Source: a bacterium (GTDB lineage: Bacteria > Hydrothermota > Tepidihabitantia > SM23-42 > JAOAFX01). From it: a stretch of DNA of 41,061 bases. Below the pieces are notes generated by a model. It was not told the origin of the DNA, did not search any database, and saw only the letters and a list, made by a program, of their open reading frames with translations. This document shows, in pieces, positions 23,512-32,169 of this stretch (position 1 is its first letter; each line of letters opens with the position of its first letter). The stretch lies in the NCBI GenBank assembly GCA_036382775.1, contig DASVHD010000002.1, forward strand, positions 1 through 41,061. The letters run 5' to 3'. Both the position numbers and the translations under genes were made by a program.

Positions 23512-24594
23512 TTATTCTCTCCATTTGCTTATGGTTTTTTCCAGGATGTTCAGGACGTTCTTCATTTTTGCGATCGTATAATTGCCCATGTGGCCGATCC
23601 GCAGGATCTTGCCCTTCATTTCGGCTTGGCCGTTGGAGAATAGTATGTAATGATTTTCTTTGATATCGCCGATGATCGGCGTGCTGTCCATGTTGGCCGG
23701 CATCTTCATGACACTCAAGGCGCTGGACGGGGTTTCCGGAAAGATCTCGAACCCCATGTCCTGGATCCTGCCCCGCACGAACCGGGCGATCTTTTTATGA
23801 CGGTTGAAATTGTGTTCGATGCCCTCGCTGATTATCCTGGCGAGACCGGCTTGCAGGCCGTAGAGAACGGTTATTGCCGGGGTCCACGGGGTCTGTCCTT
23901 TCTCCATGAACTTTTCATATTTCCTCAAGTCAAAGTAGTATCTTGGAAGGTCCGACATCCGACATTTTTCAAAAGCCCGTTCCGACAGGGAAATGAACGC
24001 GATCCCCGGCGGCGCCATAAGCGCTTTTTGCGACGCCCCGATCATGACATCGACATTCCACCCGTCCTGGGGGCAGTGATCGGCACCCACGCCTGCGACA
24101 CCATCGACGACCAGGTACGAATCATAACGTTTCGCGATTTCACCTAGAGCTTTGATGTCGCTGAGCACGCCGGTTGATGTTTCGGCCAGAGTCGTGAAAA
24201 TAACGGTCGGCTTTCCCAGCCGCTTCACCGCTTGTTCGACCGCCTCGGGTTTGACCGCCTTGCCAAAAGGTACCTGGATGATATCGGCCTGGACGCGGTA
24301 GCTCCGGCACAGGTCAACCCACCGTTCCCCAAATTTACCGCATACCGTGACGACCGGATGGTCGGCAGTCGACAGGATGTTCGAACAGGCCGCTTCCATT
24401 GCCCCGGTCCCAGATGAAGTGAGGAAATAGAGTCTGCCTTTGGTTTTGATGATCTTTTTAAGCATCGCTGAAATATCGTCCATCAGTTTCTTGAACTGCT
24501 CTTCCCGGTGATAGATCATCGGCCGGGCGGTTTTTTTCAGCACATCAAGAGGGACATCGATGGGTCCCGGAGTGAACAGTTTATAGGTCTTCAA
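23512..24594 (-). CDS. Class V aminotransferase (serine-pyruvate / alanine-glyoxylate type)
   Basis: 360 aa. LFTPGPIDVPLDVL, IYHREEQFKKLM, SSGTGAMEAACSN, ETSTGVLSDIKAL, VVDGVAGVGADHCPQDGWNVD, and PLP lysine K190 in GASQKAL. This subgroup includes serine-glyoxylate/alanine-glyoxylate aminotransferases; in several lineages such a protein replaces SerC as phosphoserine aminotransferase, which would complement the short SerA at 17374-18273. That is inference. It overlaps the archaemetzincin gene by 14 nt and is followed after 1 nt by the GGDEF gene. Confidence 0.85.
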   Translation of the reverse strand: MKTYKLFTPGPIDVPLDVLKKTARPMIYHREEQFKKLMDDISAMLKKIIKTKGRLYFLTSSGTGAMEAACSNILSTADHPVVTVCGKFGERWVDLCRSYRVQADIIQVPFGKAVKPEAVEQAVKRLGKPTVIFTTLAETSTGVLSDIKALGEIAKRYDSYLVVDGVAGVGADHCPQDGWNVDVMIGASQKALMAPPGIAFISLSERAFEKCRMSDLPRYYFDLRKYEKFMEKGQTPWTPAITVLYGLQAGLARIISEGIEHNFNRHKKIARFVRGRIQDMGFEIFPETPSSALSVMKMPANMDSTPIIGDIKENHYILFSNGQAEMKGKILRIGHMGNYTIAKMKNVLNILEKTISKWRE

Positions 24595-25063
24595 GTTGTC
24601 TCCTGCAGTTGCTGCACAAATCTATTTTCTTGTGGTCCGTATCCTCGATCGTGTTGGAGAAGAACATGACGCAGGTGGGGTCCTGGCAGTGTCCAAGTCC
24701 CTGCAAGTGGAGGACTTCATGAACGACTTCCTTGGCCAGGCGTTCGGCCGACAGGAACCCTTTGAGCCGGTATGTCGAAACGATCGCGATCCGCGTTATG
24801 GGATCGGCTTGCCCGAAGATGAAATTCATCCCCGCCGCGTACAAATCGACATCGACGATCAACAGGTGATAGTGCGCTTTACCGTTCTCCTTTACGCTCT
24901 GTGCGAGCCGGTGAGCGCTGTACTGGTTTCTCAGCGGGTCAAAGGCTGATCCGGGTATCGGGAAAGAAGCCTCGCGGACAGCGTCAAGGCGGAGACGTGT
25001 TTTTAGGACCGGACGCAGCGTCTCAAAGACTTCTAAACCTTCCTGTTGATGTATGGCGATCAC
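24581..25063 (-). CDS. amzA: Archaemetzincin-family zinc metalloprotease
   Basis: 160 aa. [19 protein letters not shown] carries the extended metzincin site HExxHxxGxxH (H115, E116, H119, H125) and is followed by CVMFFSN, the Met-turn, and CSNC; cysteines C126, C131, C150 and C153 form the second zinc site typical of archaemetzincins. Common in archaea, sparse in bacteria, so lateral transfer somewhere in its history is plausible. No signal peptide; cytoplasmic. Starts in an ATGA-type overlap with the slipin gene. Confidence 0.9.
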   Translation of the reverse strand: MIAIHQQEGLEVFETLRPVLKTRLRLDAVREASFPIPGSAFDPLRNQYSAHRLAQSVKENGKAHYHLLIVDVDLYAAGMNFIFGQADPITRIAIVSTYRLKGFLSAERLAKEVVHEVLHLQGLGHCQDPTCVMFFSNTIEDTDHKKIDLCSNCRRQLEDL

Positions 25064-25818
25064 TTATCTTTGTTACTTTCGTTTAATTTCTTGATGAACG
25101 GCGTAAAAAGATCGATCGGTACCGGGAAGATCGTGGTTGAATTCTTCTCGGTAGCCACTTCGGTCAGCGTTTGAAGGAAACGGAGCTGGATTCCGGTCGG
25201 CGTCTGACCGATGATCTGAGCCGCCTTGTTCAGCTTGTCGGCTGCCTGCAGTTCGCCATCCGCGTGGATGATCTTAGCCCGGCGCTCACGTTCTGCTTCA
25301 GCCTGTTTCGCGATAAAACGCTGCATTTCCTGCGGTATATCAACATGCTTGATCTCAACCATGGAGACTTTAATGCCCCAGGGATCGGTCTGTTCGTCGA
25401 TTATTTTCTGCAGCCGCATATTGATCTTTTCCCGTTCCATCAGCAGGTCGTCAAGCTCATAATAACCGAGCACGCTCCTTAAGGTCGTCTGCGCGATCTG
25501 GCTGGTCGCGTACAGGTAGTCCTCGACTTCAAGGATGGCCTTTGACGGCTCGAAAACCCGGAAATAGGTGACGGCATTGACCTTCACCGAAATATTATCT
25601 TTGGTTATGATATCCTGAGGCGGCACGTCCATCGTTACGACCCTCAAAGGCACTTTAACCATCCGGTCAATGGGCCAGAGGATGAACAGACCCGGACCCT
25701 TGATCCCGATATAACGGCCCAGTCTGAAGACGACAGCGCGTTCGTATTCCCGCATTATTTTTATCCAGCTAAGGATAAATAGAAAAATTATGGCAATAAA
25801 AATCAAAGGCAAACCCAT
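25060..25818 (-). CDS. Slipin / stomatin-like SPFH-domain membrane protein
   Basis: 252 aa. One N-terminal membrane segment (3-18), then the SPFH domain: [57 protein letters not shown] and [20 protein letters not shown]. Forms ring-like assemblies on the inner membrane. The usual NfeD partner is not adjacent. First gene of the eight-gene operon, with a promoter and AAGGAGG. Confidence 0.93.
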   Translation of the reverse strand: MGLPLIFIAIIFLFILSWIKIMREYERAVVFRLGRYIGIKGPGLFILWPIDRMVKVPLRVVTMDVPPQDIITKDNISVKVNAVTYFRVFEPSKAILEVEDYLYATSQIAQTTLRSVLGYYELDDLLMEREKINMRLQKIIDEQTDPWGIKVSMVEIKHVDIPQEMQRFIAKQAEAERERRAKIIHADGELQAADKLNKAAQIIGQTPTGIQLRFLQTLTEVATEKNSTTIFPVPIDLFTPFIKKLNESNKDK

Positions 25819-25844
25819 GGTTCCTCCTTCATTGGTATGATATT

Positions 25845-25872
25845 ATTTTAAACAAAATTAAGGAAAAGTCAA
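25845..25872 (-). promoter_or_regulatory. Promoter of the slipin-nadD operon
   Basis: TTGACT (25867-25872), 16 bp, TAAAAT (25845-25850) on the minus strand, followed by a roughly 20 nt leader with AAGGAGG before ATG 25818. Confidence 0.7.
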
Positions 25873-25898
25873 GGCACATGGTCGAGAATGGTTTTGTC

Positions 25899-25926
25899 TT
25901 GACATGTCGTCGATATTGGATACAAT
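25899..25926 (+). promoter_or_regulatory. Leaderless promoter of the DUF2273 gene
   Basis: TTGACA (25899-25904), 16 bp, TACAAT (25921-25926), 6 nt, ATG 25933. Divergent from the slipin promoter. Confidence 0.8.
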
Positions 25927-25932
25927 AATAGC

Positions 25933-26112
25933 ATGACATTAAACAAAGGTATCATCAGCGCGATCGCCGCGGGCATTCTCGGTTTCTTTTTCGCCACGGT
26001 CGGATTTCTTAAGACGATAATGATCATATTTTTGATCGTGCTCGGATACCTTATCGGCACTTACTGGGAAACAAGAGACACCAAGACCGAAAAAAAAGAC
26101 AAAGAAAAATAA
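25933..26112 (+). CDS. DUF2273-like small integral membrane protein
   Basis: 59 aa: MTLNKGIISAIAAGILGFFF, then ATVGFLKTIMIIFLIVLGYL, IGTYWETRDTK and a Lys-rich tail. Two membrane-spanning segments with the GFxKTxxxxxxxxxGYxIG pattern of DUF2273, short proteins usually found beside Asp23/YloU genes. No such neighbour exists here. The start is fixed by a leaderless promoter with the -10 box 6 nt upstream. Monocistronic, ending at a terminator. Confidence 0.78.
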   Translation: MTLNKGIISAIAAGILGFFFATVGFLKTIMIIFLIVLGYLIGTYWETRDTKTEKKDKEK

Positions 26113-26114
26113 AA

Positions 26115-26145
26115 AATAGGTCCTATAGGACCTATAAGACCTATT
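26115..26145 (+). repeat. Palindromic GGTCCTATAGGAC-type repeat, copy 2
   Basis: Perfect 16 bp palindrome AGGTCCTATAGGACCT (26118-26133) and outer arms AATAGGTC (26115-26122) / GACCTATT (26138-26145). It lies in the gap after the DUF2273 gene. Nearly identical over 29 nt to the copy inside the four-helix-bundle gene at 558-586. Confidence 0.8.
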
Positions 26146-26149
26146 ATTC

Positions 26150-26180
26150 AAATAAACCCCTTAATAAGGGATTTATTTTT
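26150..26180. terminator. Bidirectional rho-independent terminator
   Basis: AAATAAA-C-CCCTT (26150-26162), loop AAT, AAGGG-A-TTTATTT (26166-26178), one C/A mismatch; T-rich on the plus strand and A-rich flank on the other, so it can serve both the DUF2273 gene and the convergent M50 gene. Confidence 0.8.
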
Positions 26181-26184
26181 CATT

Positions 26185-27234
26185 TCAGAACGAGAACGGC
26201 CGCGGTATGAAGGTCAGGATAAGTATGACCAGCGGCATGAGTGCCAAAAGTTTATCCCTCGAAGTCAGCGGGGTTATCGAATCCTGGACCACGGGATCGC
26301 GCCGTGAAAGGAAAAAGGCGATTGCCCCCCAGAAATACCAGCCAAGCCACAACAGCCCCAGTCCGATCAGCCCGATTATGATCGGGATGTATAGATAGCG
26401 GCGTTTTTTTTGTAAAATACTGAACGCGACATGGCCGCCGTCAAGCTGGCCTATCGGGATGAGATTTATCGCGGTCACGAAAAATCCCAGCCAGCCTGCG
26501 AACGCCATCGGATGCAGGAAAATATCGGTGCCGGCGCCCAGTGATGGATGAAAAATTTTCCCGATCAGGTAAAAAAGCAGGGAGTCGCCCAAATGCAGGT
26601 AACCCGCGGCTGCAGGCGCGATCCTGACCTCGGACAATGCCAGCCCGATGATCGCGATTGGCAGGGCGACGGCAAAGCCCGTGAGCGGACCGGCCATCCC
26701 AACTTTAAGAAGCGCCCGGCGTGACGGCACGATCGACTTCATGCGTATGATCGCCCCAAAGGTACCGATGAAATGAAAGGGGATGGGGATGAAAAAAGGC
26801 AGGGTGGTGATCATACCTTCTTTTCTTGATACGAAGTAATGGCCGAGTTCGTGCGCGGTAAGGATTGCCATGATCGAAAAGGAAAAAGGTATGCCTGCGG
26901 CAATGGTTCTGATGTCGGAGAACGGATCATAACCGCTATTCATAGCGCCGGCAAGGAGCGTGGTAATGATGGTTGCGATGAAAAGAATGATGTTGAGCCA
27001 GATCTTTTGTTTATTTTCAGGTGTGCGAAACGGCGCCAGCAGGACAAGGTGTTTTCCGTCCTGCTCGCGAAATAACGGCACATAGCCGGTCTTCGCGAAA
27101 TACTCTTTGATCTCCTGGACCGTGCGCGCGGCCGGTTCGTAAAGCCGGCCGGTTATGGTCGCAGGCAGCATGATATCTTCGACCGATTCGACGGTCATTT
27201 TTGTTTTCAAAAAATCGATGAATTCCGGGTCCAT
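26185..27234 (-). CDS. Site-2-protease-like M50 membrane metalloprotease
   Basis: 349 aa. Soluble N-terminal part (1-75), then about seven membrane segments. Zinc site HELGH (128-132) and third-ligand motif IPIGQLDGGH with D265. The layout resembles the EGY1/S2P-like group of plants and bacteria, without a PDZ domain. Such enzymes cut within the membrane, often to release transcription factors; the substrate is unknown. It lies 7 nt after mnmG and is cotranscribed with it, ending at a shared terminator. Confidence 0.88.
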   Translation of the reverse strand: MDPEFIDFLKTKMTVESVEDIMLPATITGRLYEPAARTVQEIKEYFAKTGYVPLFREQDGKHLVLLAPFRTPENKQKIWLNIILFIATIITTLLAGAMNSGYDPFSDIRTIAAGIPFSFSIMAILTAHELGHYFVSRKEGMITTLPFFIPIPFHFIGTFGAIIRMKSIVPSRRALLKVGMAGPLTGFAVALPIAIIGLALSEVRIAPAAAGYLHLGDSLLFYLIGKIFHPSLGAGTDIFLHPMAFAGWLGFFVTAINLIPIGQLDGGHVAFSILQKKRRYLYIPIIIGLIGLGLLWLGWYFWGAIAFFLSRRDPVVQDSITPLTSRDKLLALMPLVILILTFIPRPFSF

Positions 27235-27241
27235 GATAAAT

Positions 27242-29110
27242 TCAGGCCGCTCTCTTTTTCAGATGCATCAGGAGCGTGAGGATATCGCTCGGCGATATGC
27301 CCTGGATGCGCGATGCCTGGTCTAAGTCCATGGGCGAAACTTCCTGGAGTTTACCTTTTGCCTCGTTGGAAAGACCGTTCACGGCGCGATAATCGAACCC
27401 GACCGGGATCTTTACGTCTTCCAGTTCGGACAATTTTTTTATCATTTCCTGTTCCCGGTTGATATAGCCTTCATACTTCACTTCGATTTCCACCCGTAAG
27501 CCGACCGCGTCATTCTGGGGCTGAGCTTGGATCGCGTTGATATCATCCCAGTGAATGCCGGGCCGCTTAAGCAGCTGAAACAAGGTCTGGCCGCCATGTT
27601 CAGGGTTCAATTCCTGCTCGCCTTTTTTATTGAGGACCGGATTTGCCATCTCGGGCTTGATGACCGTCGTTTTTAGGTTTTCGATCGAGTCGGCTATGGT
27701 TTTGCGTTCGGCTGTGAATTTTTCGAGGTCCGCGGCCGGGACAAGGTCAAATGCCGCTCCGTAGTGCATCAGCCGGTCAGCGGTATTATCTATCCTCAGG
27801 TTGAGCCGGTGCTCTGCCAGTGAAGTGAACATGCGGTACGGTTCCAAAGTATTTTTGGTTACCAGATCGTCGATCAAAACGCCGATGTACGCTTCGTGGC
27901 GCTTCAGCACGAAAGGCGGTTCGTCACGGACCTTCAAGACCGCGTTTACGCCGGCCATGAACCCCTGGGCCGCAGCCTCTTCGTACCCCGAGGTTCCGTT
28001 TATCTGCCCGGCGCAATACAGGTTGTGCACGGGTTTGCTCTCCAGGGTCGGGTAGAGCTGGATCGGGTAGATAAAGTCGTATTCCACGGCATAACCCGGC
28101 CTCGTGATCTCGACTTGTTCCAGCCCGGCTATTGAATGGAGCAGATCAACTTGGACATCATAGGGAAGCGAAGTGGACAGCCCGTTGAGGTAATACTCTG
28201 ACGACGTGAAACCTTCGGGTTCGATAAAGATGATATGCGAGGTTCGCTCCTTGAACCTTGTGATCTTGGTTTCGATCGAAGGACAGTATCGGGGACCAAC
28301 ACCGGTGATCCTTCCCGTGAACAGAGGGGAACGGTCCAGATTTTTGTTGATTATGGTATGGGTCGATTCGTTCGTATGCGTTACATAACAGGACAGCTGC
28401 TCGCGCAGGGTTTCACTTGTGCGATAGGAAAAAGGTACGGGGACCAGATCCCCTGGTTGTTCGCGCAGACCAGCGACTTGGACGTTGTTCTTGGCGACCC
28501 GCGGCGATGTGCCTGTTTTCAACCGGCCCAGAGCCAGCCCTGAGCTTTGCAGCGACGCGCTAAGTCTTGAAACCGTCGCTTCGCCAAGGCGTCCGCCGGC
28601 CATTGTCTCCATGCCAACATGCATAAGGCCGTTCAGAAACGTGCCTGTGGTCAGGATCAGAGCGCGACCATGATACTCATTGCCAATGGTCGTTCTTATG
28701 CCGATCGCGGCACCTTGTTCAATAAGCAGTTCGGCGGCTTCTTCCTGTTTAATTATGATATTTTTTTCAATTTCCAGAACATGACGCGCAGCGTCCTTGT
28801 ACTGCTGGCGGTCATTCTGGGTCCGTGGCGACCATACAGCCGGCCCTTTTGAGCGGTTGAGCATCCGGTACTGGACCGCGGTCCTGTCCGCGAGTAACGC
28901 GATCTCTCCGCCCAGCACGTCGAGTTCTTTTACCAGGTGCCCCTTGGCAAGACCGCCGACGGATGGGTTGCATGACATGTGGCCGATCGTGTCGATGTTG
29001 AGCGTAAGTAAAAGGATATGGCATCCCATGCGCGACCCCGCCAGCGCGGCTTCGATTCCGGCATGACCCGCGCCGACCACGATGATGTCGTACTCAGACC
29101 TATGCGCCAT
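27242..29110 (-). CDS. mnmG: tRNA uridine-5-carboxymethylaminomethyl modification enzyme MnmG
   Basis: 622 aa, standard length. FAD site DIIVVGAGHAGIEAALAGSRMG-type start (5-26), NPSVGGLAKGHLVKELDVLGG, LTTGTFLNGLMHVG, GRLGEATVSRLSASL, LKTGTSPRV, CPSIETKITRF and GLYCAGQINGTSGYEEAAAQG-type segment. Acts with MnmE on tRNA wobble uridine 34. The start ATG 29110 is 5 nt after a -10 box. Confidence 0.96.
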   Translation of the reverse strand: MAHRSEYDIIVVGAGHAGIEAALAGSRMGCHILLLTLNIDTIGHMSCNPSVGGLAKGHLVKELDVLGGEIALLADRTAVQYRMLNRSKGPAVWSPRTQNDRQQYKDAARHVLEIEKNIIIKQEEAAELLIEQGAAIGIRTTIGNEYHGRALILTTGTFLNGLMHVGMETMAGGRLGEATVSRLSASLQSSGLALGRLKTGTSPRVAKNNVQVAGLREQPGDLVPVPFSYRTSETLREQLSCYVTHTNESTHTIINKNLDRSPLFTGRITGVGPRYCPSIETKITRFKERTSHIIFIEPEGFTSSEYYLNGLSTSLPYDVQVDLLHSIAGLEQVEITRPGYAVEYDFIYPIQLYPTLESKPVHNLYCAGQINGTSGYEEAAAQGFMAGVNAVLKVRDEPPFVLKRHEAYIGVLIDDLVTKNTLEPYRMFTSLAEHRLNLRIDNTADRLMHYGAAFDLVPAADLEKFTAERKTIADSIENLKTTVIKPEMANPVLNKKGEQELNPEHGGQTLFQLLKRPGIHWDDINAIQAQPQNDAVGLRVEIEVKYEGYINREQEMIKKLSELEDVKIPVGFDYRAVNGLSNEAKGKLQEVSPMDLDQASRIQGISPSDILTLLMHLKKRAA

Positions 29111-29115
29111 TGGCT

Positions 29116-29143
29116 ATAATAACGATTTTTAAAGGAAAATCAA
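29116..29143 (-). promoter_or_regulatory. Leaderless promoter of mnmG
   Basis: TTGATT (29138-29143), 16 bp, TATTAT (29116-29121) on the minus strand, 5 nt, ATG 29110. Confidence 0.6.
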
Positions 29144-29379
29144 CCCCATGACAAATCGTTTTTCGTTTTTGGGCATCGATGCCCGTATCGTCGTTGGGCA
29201 CAATTTTAGATTAATTGGGTTAACAGTTAACGCCTGCCCCCATGTTCCATGTCCTTCCCAGCCTGGCTAAAGATCATACAGATCCAGACTGTCTTGTTTT
29301 GTATGGTTTTGGATTTATGAAAACTGACCTGTGACCAGTGCCCCATATTGTGTTTAAGGAATTCTTGTTTTCGAAGTCG
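29144..29379. other. Intergenic gap between mnmG and the SEC-C gene
   Basis: With its flanking promoters this gap is about 300 bp. The only structure I see is a perfect 14 bp palindrome GGGCATCGATGCCC (29171-29184) and a doubled GTTAAC near 29219-29231. No open frame with a ribosome-binding site, no RNA gene and no array of the kind seen in other gaps. Confidence 0.5.
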
Positions 29380-29407
29380 TTGACATATTCCGCGGAATCA
29401 ATATAAT
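29380..29407 (+). promoter_or_regulatory. Leaderless promoter of the SEC-C gene
   Basis: TTGACA (29380-29385), 16 bp, TATAAT (29402-29407), 6 nt, ATG 29414. Both boxes are perfect consensus. Confidence 0.85.
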
Positions 29408-29413
29408 AATACC

Positions 29414-29974
29414 ATGACCATAACCGACATTGCCGAAAAACAGGCGGAAGAAAGAAAAAGAGATAAGAGGCTGGTCCATCTTACCAACGGCCTCAGCCAC
29501 GATTTCATTGAAACTTTTAAGTTAAAGAGCGCGGCCGACAAAAAGAACGACGAATACATCATCAAGAGCTTCCTTGATTTCGTATTTTTCGCCGAGCACA
29601 AAGAGATCGGCGAGGTGAACGAAGCGCTGCTCCATAAATTTTTCCTGGAATACGCGCCGGAAAAGCTCGCGGTCGATAAAGACCTGCACAAAACCATGCC
29701 GGAAACGCTGTCTAAGTTCTGCAATTACCTTGACGCTCAACATTTCATCAAGAACGCCGTGCCGCTGATCGAAGCAATTAAAACGATAAACAAGGATTTC
29801 CAGAAGATCAAAATGCCGGCCGTCGCCAAGACGAGTGAAGACAAGAAAAGCGTTAAACCAAAAAAGGAGACGGTAAAACCAAAAGCCGAAATACCCCCCG
29901 CTATCGGTCGTAATGATCCATGCCCGTGCGGGAGTGGAAAAAAGTATAAGAAGTGCTGCGGAAAAACGCAATAA
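29414..29974 (+). CDS. SEC-C zinc-motif protein
   Basis: 186 aa. A helical N-terminal domain (1-135), a Lys/Pro-rich linker (138-160, [19 protein letters not shown]) and a C-terminal SEC-C motif [19 protein letters not shown], which binds zinc through CxC...CC. In SecA this motif contacts SecB and ribosomes; stand-alone SEC-C proteins are common and mostly uncharacterised. I do not recognise the N-terminal domain. The last 22 nt overlap the start of the patatin gene. Confidence 0.8.
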   Translation: MTITDIAEKQAEERKRDKRLVHLTNGLSHDFIETFKLKSAADKKNDEYIIKSFLDFVFFAEHKEIGEVNEALLHKFFLEYAPEKLAVDKDLHKTMPETLSKFCNYLDAQHFIKNAVPLIEAIKTINKDFQKIKMPAVAKTSEDKKSVKPKKETVKPKAEIPPAIGRNDPCPCGSGKKYKKCCGKTQ

Positions 29975-32169
29975 GTCTGATCCTCATCGCCAGTTTTCTT
30001 CTGGCAGTTGATACTCTTTCCCTGGAACAAGAAAAGCCGGTTGCCATTGGCCTGGCCCTGTCAGGTGGCGCGGCCCTGGGGCTCGCCCATGTCGGCGTAC
30101 TGAAAGTGCTGGAAAGGGAGGGGATCAAGGTCAGCTGTATCTCAGGCAACAGCATGGGGGCACTCGTGGGCGGCGTGTATGCCGCCGGCTACACCGCAGC
30201 CGAGATCGAGAGTATCGCACTCTTGGTAAACTGGCCGGAAATGTTCAGCCCTGTCGTTTCCTACGGCGCGCAGTACCTTCCTGAAAGGCAACTCAACCAG
30301 CGTTATGCCCTCGAACTGCGACACCAGAACCTGTACCCGCTTCTGCCCAGTGGTCTTTTATCCCTCCAGAACGTTGAATTACTGCTCATGCGGCTTTTGG
30401 CCCGCATCGAGTACAACACGTTCTATGATTTTGACAGCCTGCCGATTCCATACCGGGCCGTGGCCGTCGATCTGGTCAGCGGAAGCCGGCTGGTCCTTGA
30501 CCGCGGGCAGCTGAGCCAGACGATTCGCGCCAGTATCGCTATCCCCGGCGTGTTCCCTCCGCTCCGCAAGGACGGGATGGAAATGGTCGACGGCGGCGTC
30601 CAGCAGTACCTTCCGGTTGATCCGCTCTACGATCTCCAGCCGGATATTATCATCGCCGTGCTGACGATGAGACGCCAGAGCAACAACAGCTCGTCGTTGA
30701 TCGACATCATATCGCGCAGTATGGACCTGGTCAATGTCGAGGACCTCTGGCTGCAGCGCAACCTCGCCGATGTCGTGATCGAGCCTGACGTTGATTCTTT
30801 CCTGAATTCAGATTTTTCTAAGGTTAGGGAATTGATAAGAGTCGGCGAGATAGCGGCCGAGTCAATGCTGCCTAAGATCCGGCAGAAACTCGCCGGACGC
30901 GTGGTCAGCACCCGGCGCAGGGAAATAGCCGAACGGAAGCCGCCGGTCGTTCGTTCGTGCCGGGTCGAAGGTCTGAAGATCACCGGTGAGTCCATGGTCA
31001 TGCGCGCGATGAAAATAAAAGCCGGCCGGCTCCTCGATTTTTCCGTTCTTCAAAACGACATTGTCCGGATCTATAATTACGGGCTGTTCGAAAATGTTAA
31101 TTACCGCGTGGAATCAGCCGCTGTGGATTCGGTCGACCTGGTGATCGTGGTTCAGGAAAAGCCTTATGGATTCTACCTGCTCGGTATCCGGTACGATAAT
31201 TTTGACAATGTGGATCTGGGGATCGAAGTCGGCCAGGGGAATATCCGCGGATCAGGCGCCAGCGTCCGCGCGGCATTCGCCCTTGGCAATCCGAACGAAC
31301 TGCGGCTGGGCATCACCGGAACCAGGGTATTCACACTGCCGCTGGGCTACCGCCTGGACGGTTTTCTTGGCGAGGACGAACATGATTTTGTTTACGGAGG
31401 TTTTGACAGCACGTGGTACGTTTCCTATAGAACGCGATATCAGGGCGGCGTGGCCGAGGTCGGTTACATACTGGGTAGGGACGCATTTTTCAATGTCGGG
31501 ATGAAGGCGCAACACATACACAATGAATTCCCGCCGCTGGCCGTGTTCGAACCAATGAGCGAAGACGAATGGGTGATCGGCCCGAAATTCAGTATCGAGT
31601 ACAACGACCTGGACGACCCATACCTGCCGACCAGGGGGATCGTCTGCAAGGGCATGGCATTTTACTCAAGCGAGCGGCTTCTGGCATCCGAGGAATTCCT
31701 GAAGATCCAGTGCAGTCTCGAAAGGTCATATCCGTTCAGCCGCTGGCTGGTGTTCCTTAGCGGCATCGATCTCGGCATGAATCTGCTGGGAGCGCCCAGC
31801 TGGTCCGAATATTTCCGTACCGGCGGCGAATCTTTTATCGGATTTGACAAAGAGGAGTTTACCACCAAGAACAAAGCGATCGTTAAGATCGGACTGGACT
31901 GGCGACTTTTGAACTTATTTGACCGGTACGACTATCCTTTGTATCTTGAATTGTTGGGTAATGTCGGCACGTTCGCACAGGCGGAAACCGTTATCAAAGA
32001 AACCGATGTCCGGCTCTTTAACTGGGGGGCGGGCGTTGGTTTGAAGACGAAAACGCCGGTCGGCCCGGCTCGTTTGGTCCTGGGTCTCGGCGATTACGGA
32101 GAGACGGACCGCTCTTTACAGTTCCGTTTTTGGATAAGCGTGGGTAAGGATTTCAGGTACCAGCACTGA
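29953..32169 (+). CDS. PlpD-like patatin phospholipase with POTRA and outer-membrane barrel (type Vd)
   Basis: 738 aa. Signal peptide (about 5-22), patatin domain with oxyanion loop SGGAALG (37-43), nucleophile S67 in GNSMG and D213 in VDGG. A POTRA-like domain lies around 335-410 ([36 protein letters not shown]), then a BamA/TpsB-like barrel to the end ([15 protein letters not shown] is the barrel hairpin motif). Order and length match PlpD/FplA autotransporters that carry a phospholipase A1 at the surface. The start is GTG 29953, inside the SEC-C gene; its Shine-Dalgarno is weak. The stop abuts the stop of the opposite-strand permease (TGA next to TCA). Confidence 0.9.
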   Translation: MLRKNAISLILIASFLLAVDTLSLEQEKPVAIGLALSGGAALGLAHVGVLKVLEREGIKVSCISGNSMGALVGGVYAAGYTAAEIESIALLVNWPEMFSPVVSYGAQYLPERQLNQRYALELRHQNLYPLLPSGLLSLQNVELLLMRLLARIEYNTFYDFDSLPIPYRAVAVDLVSGSRLVLDRGQLSQTIRASIAIPGVFPPLRKDGMEMVDGGVQQYLPVDPLYDLQPDIIIAVLTMRRQSNNSSSLIDIISRSMDLVNVEDLWLQRNLADVVIEPDVDSFLNSDFSKVRELIRVGEIAAESMLPKIRQKLAGRVVSTRRREIAERKPPVVRSCRVEGLKITGESMVMRAMKIKAGRLLDFSVLQNDIVRIYNYGLFENVNYRVESAAVDSVDLVIVVQEKPYGFYLLGIRYDNFDNVDLGIEVGQGNIRGSGASVRAAFALGNPNELRLGITGTRVFTLPLGYRLDGFLGEDEHDFVYGGFDSTWYVSYRTRYQGGVAEVGYILGRDAFFNVGMKAQHIHNEFPPLAVFEPMSEDEWVIGPKFSIEYNDLDDPYLPTRGIVCKGMAFYSSERLLASEEFLKIQCSLERSYPFSRWLVFLSGIDLGMNLLGAPSWSEYFRTGGESFIGFDKEEFTTKNKAIVKIGLDWRLLNLFDRYDYPLYLELLGNVGTFAQAETVIKETDVRLFNWGAGVGLKTKTPVGPARLVLGLGDYGETDRSLQFRFWISVGKDFRYQH

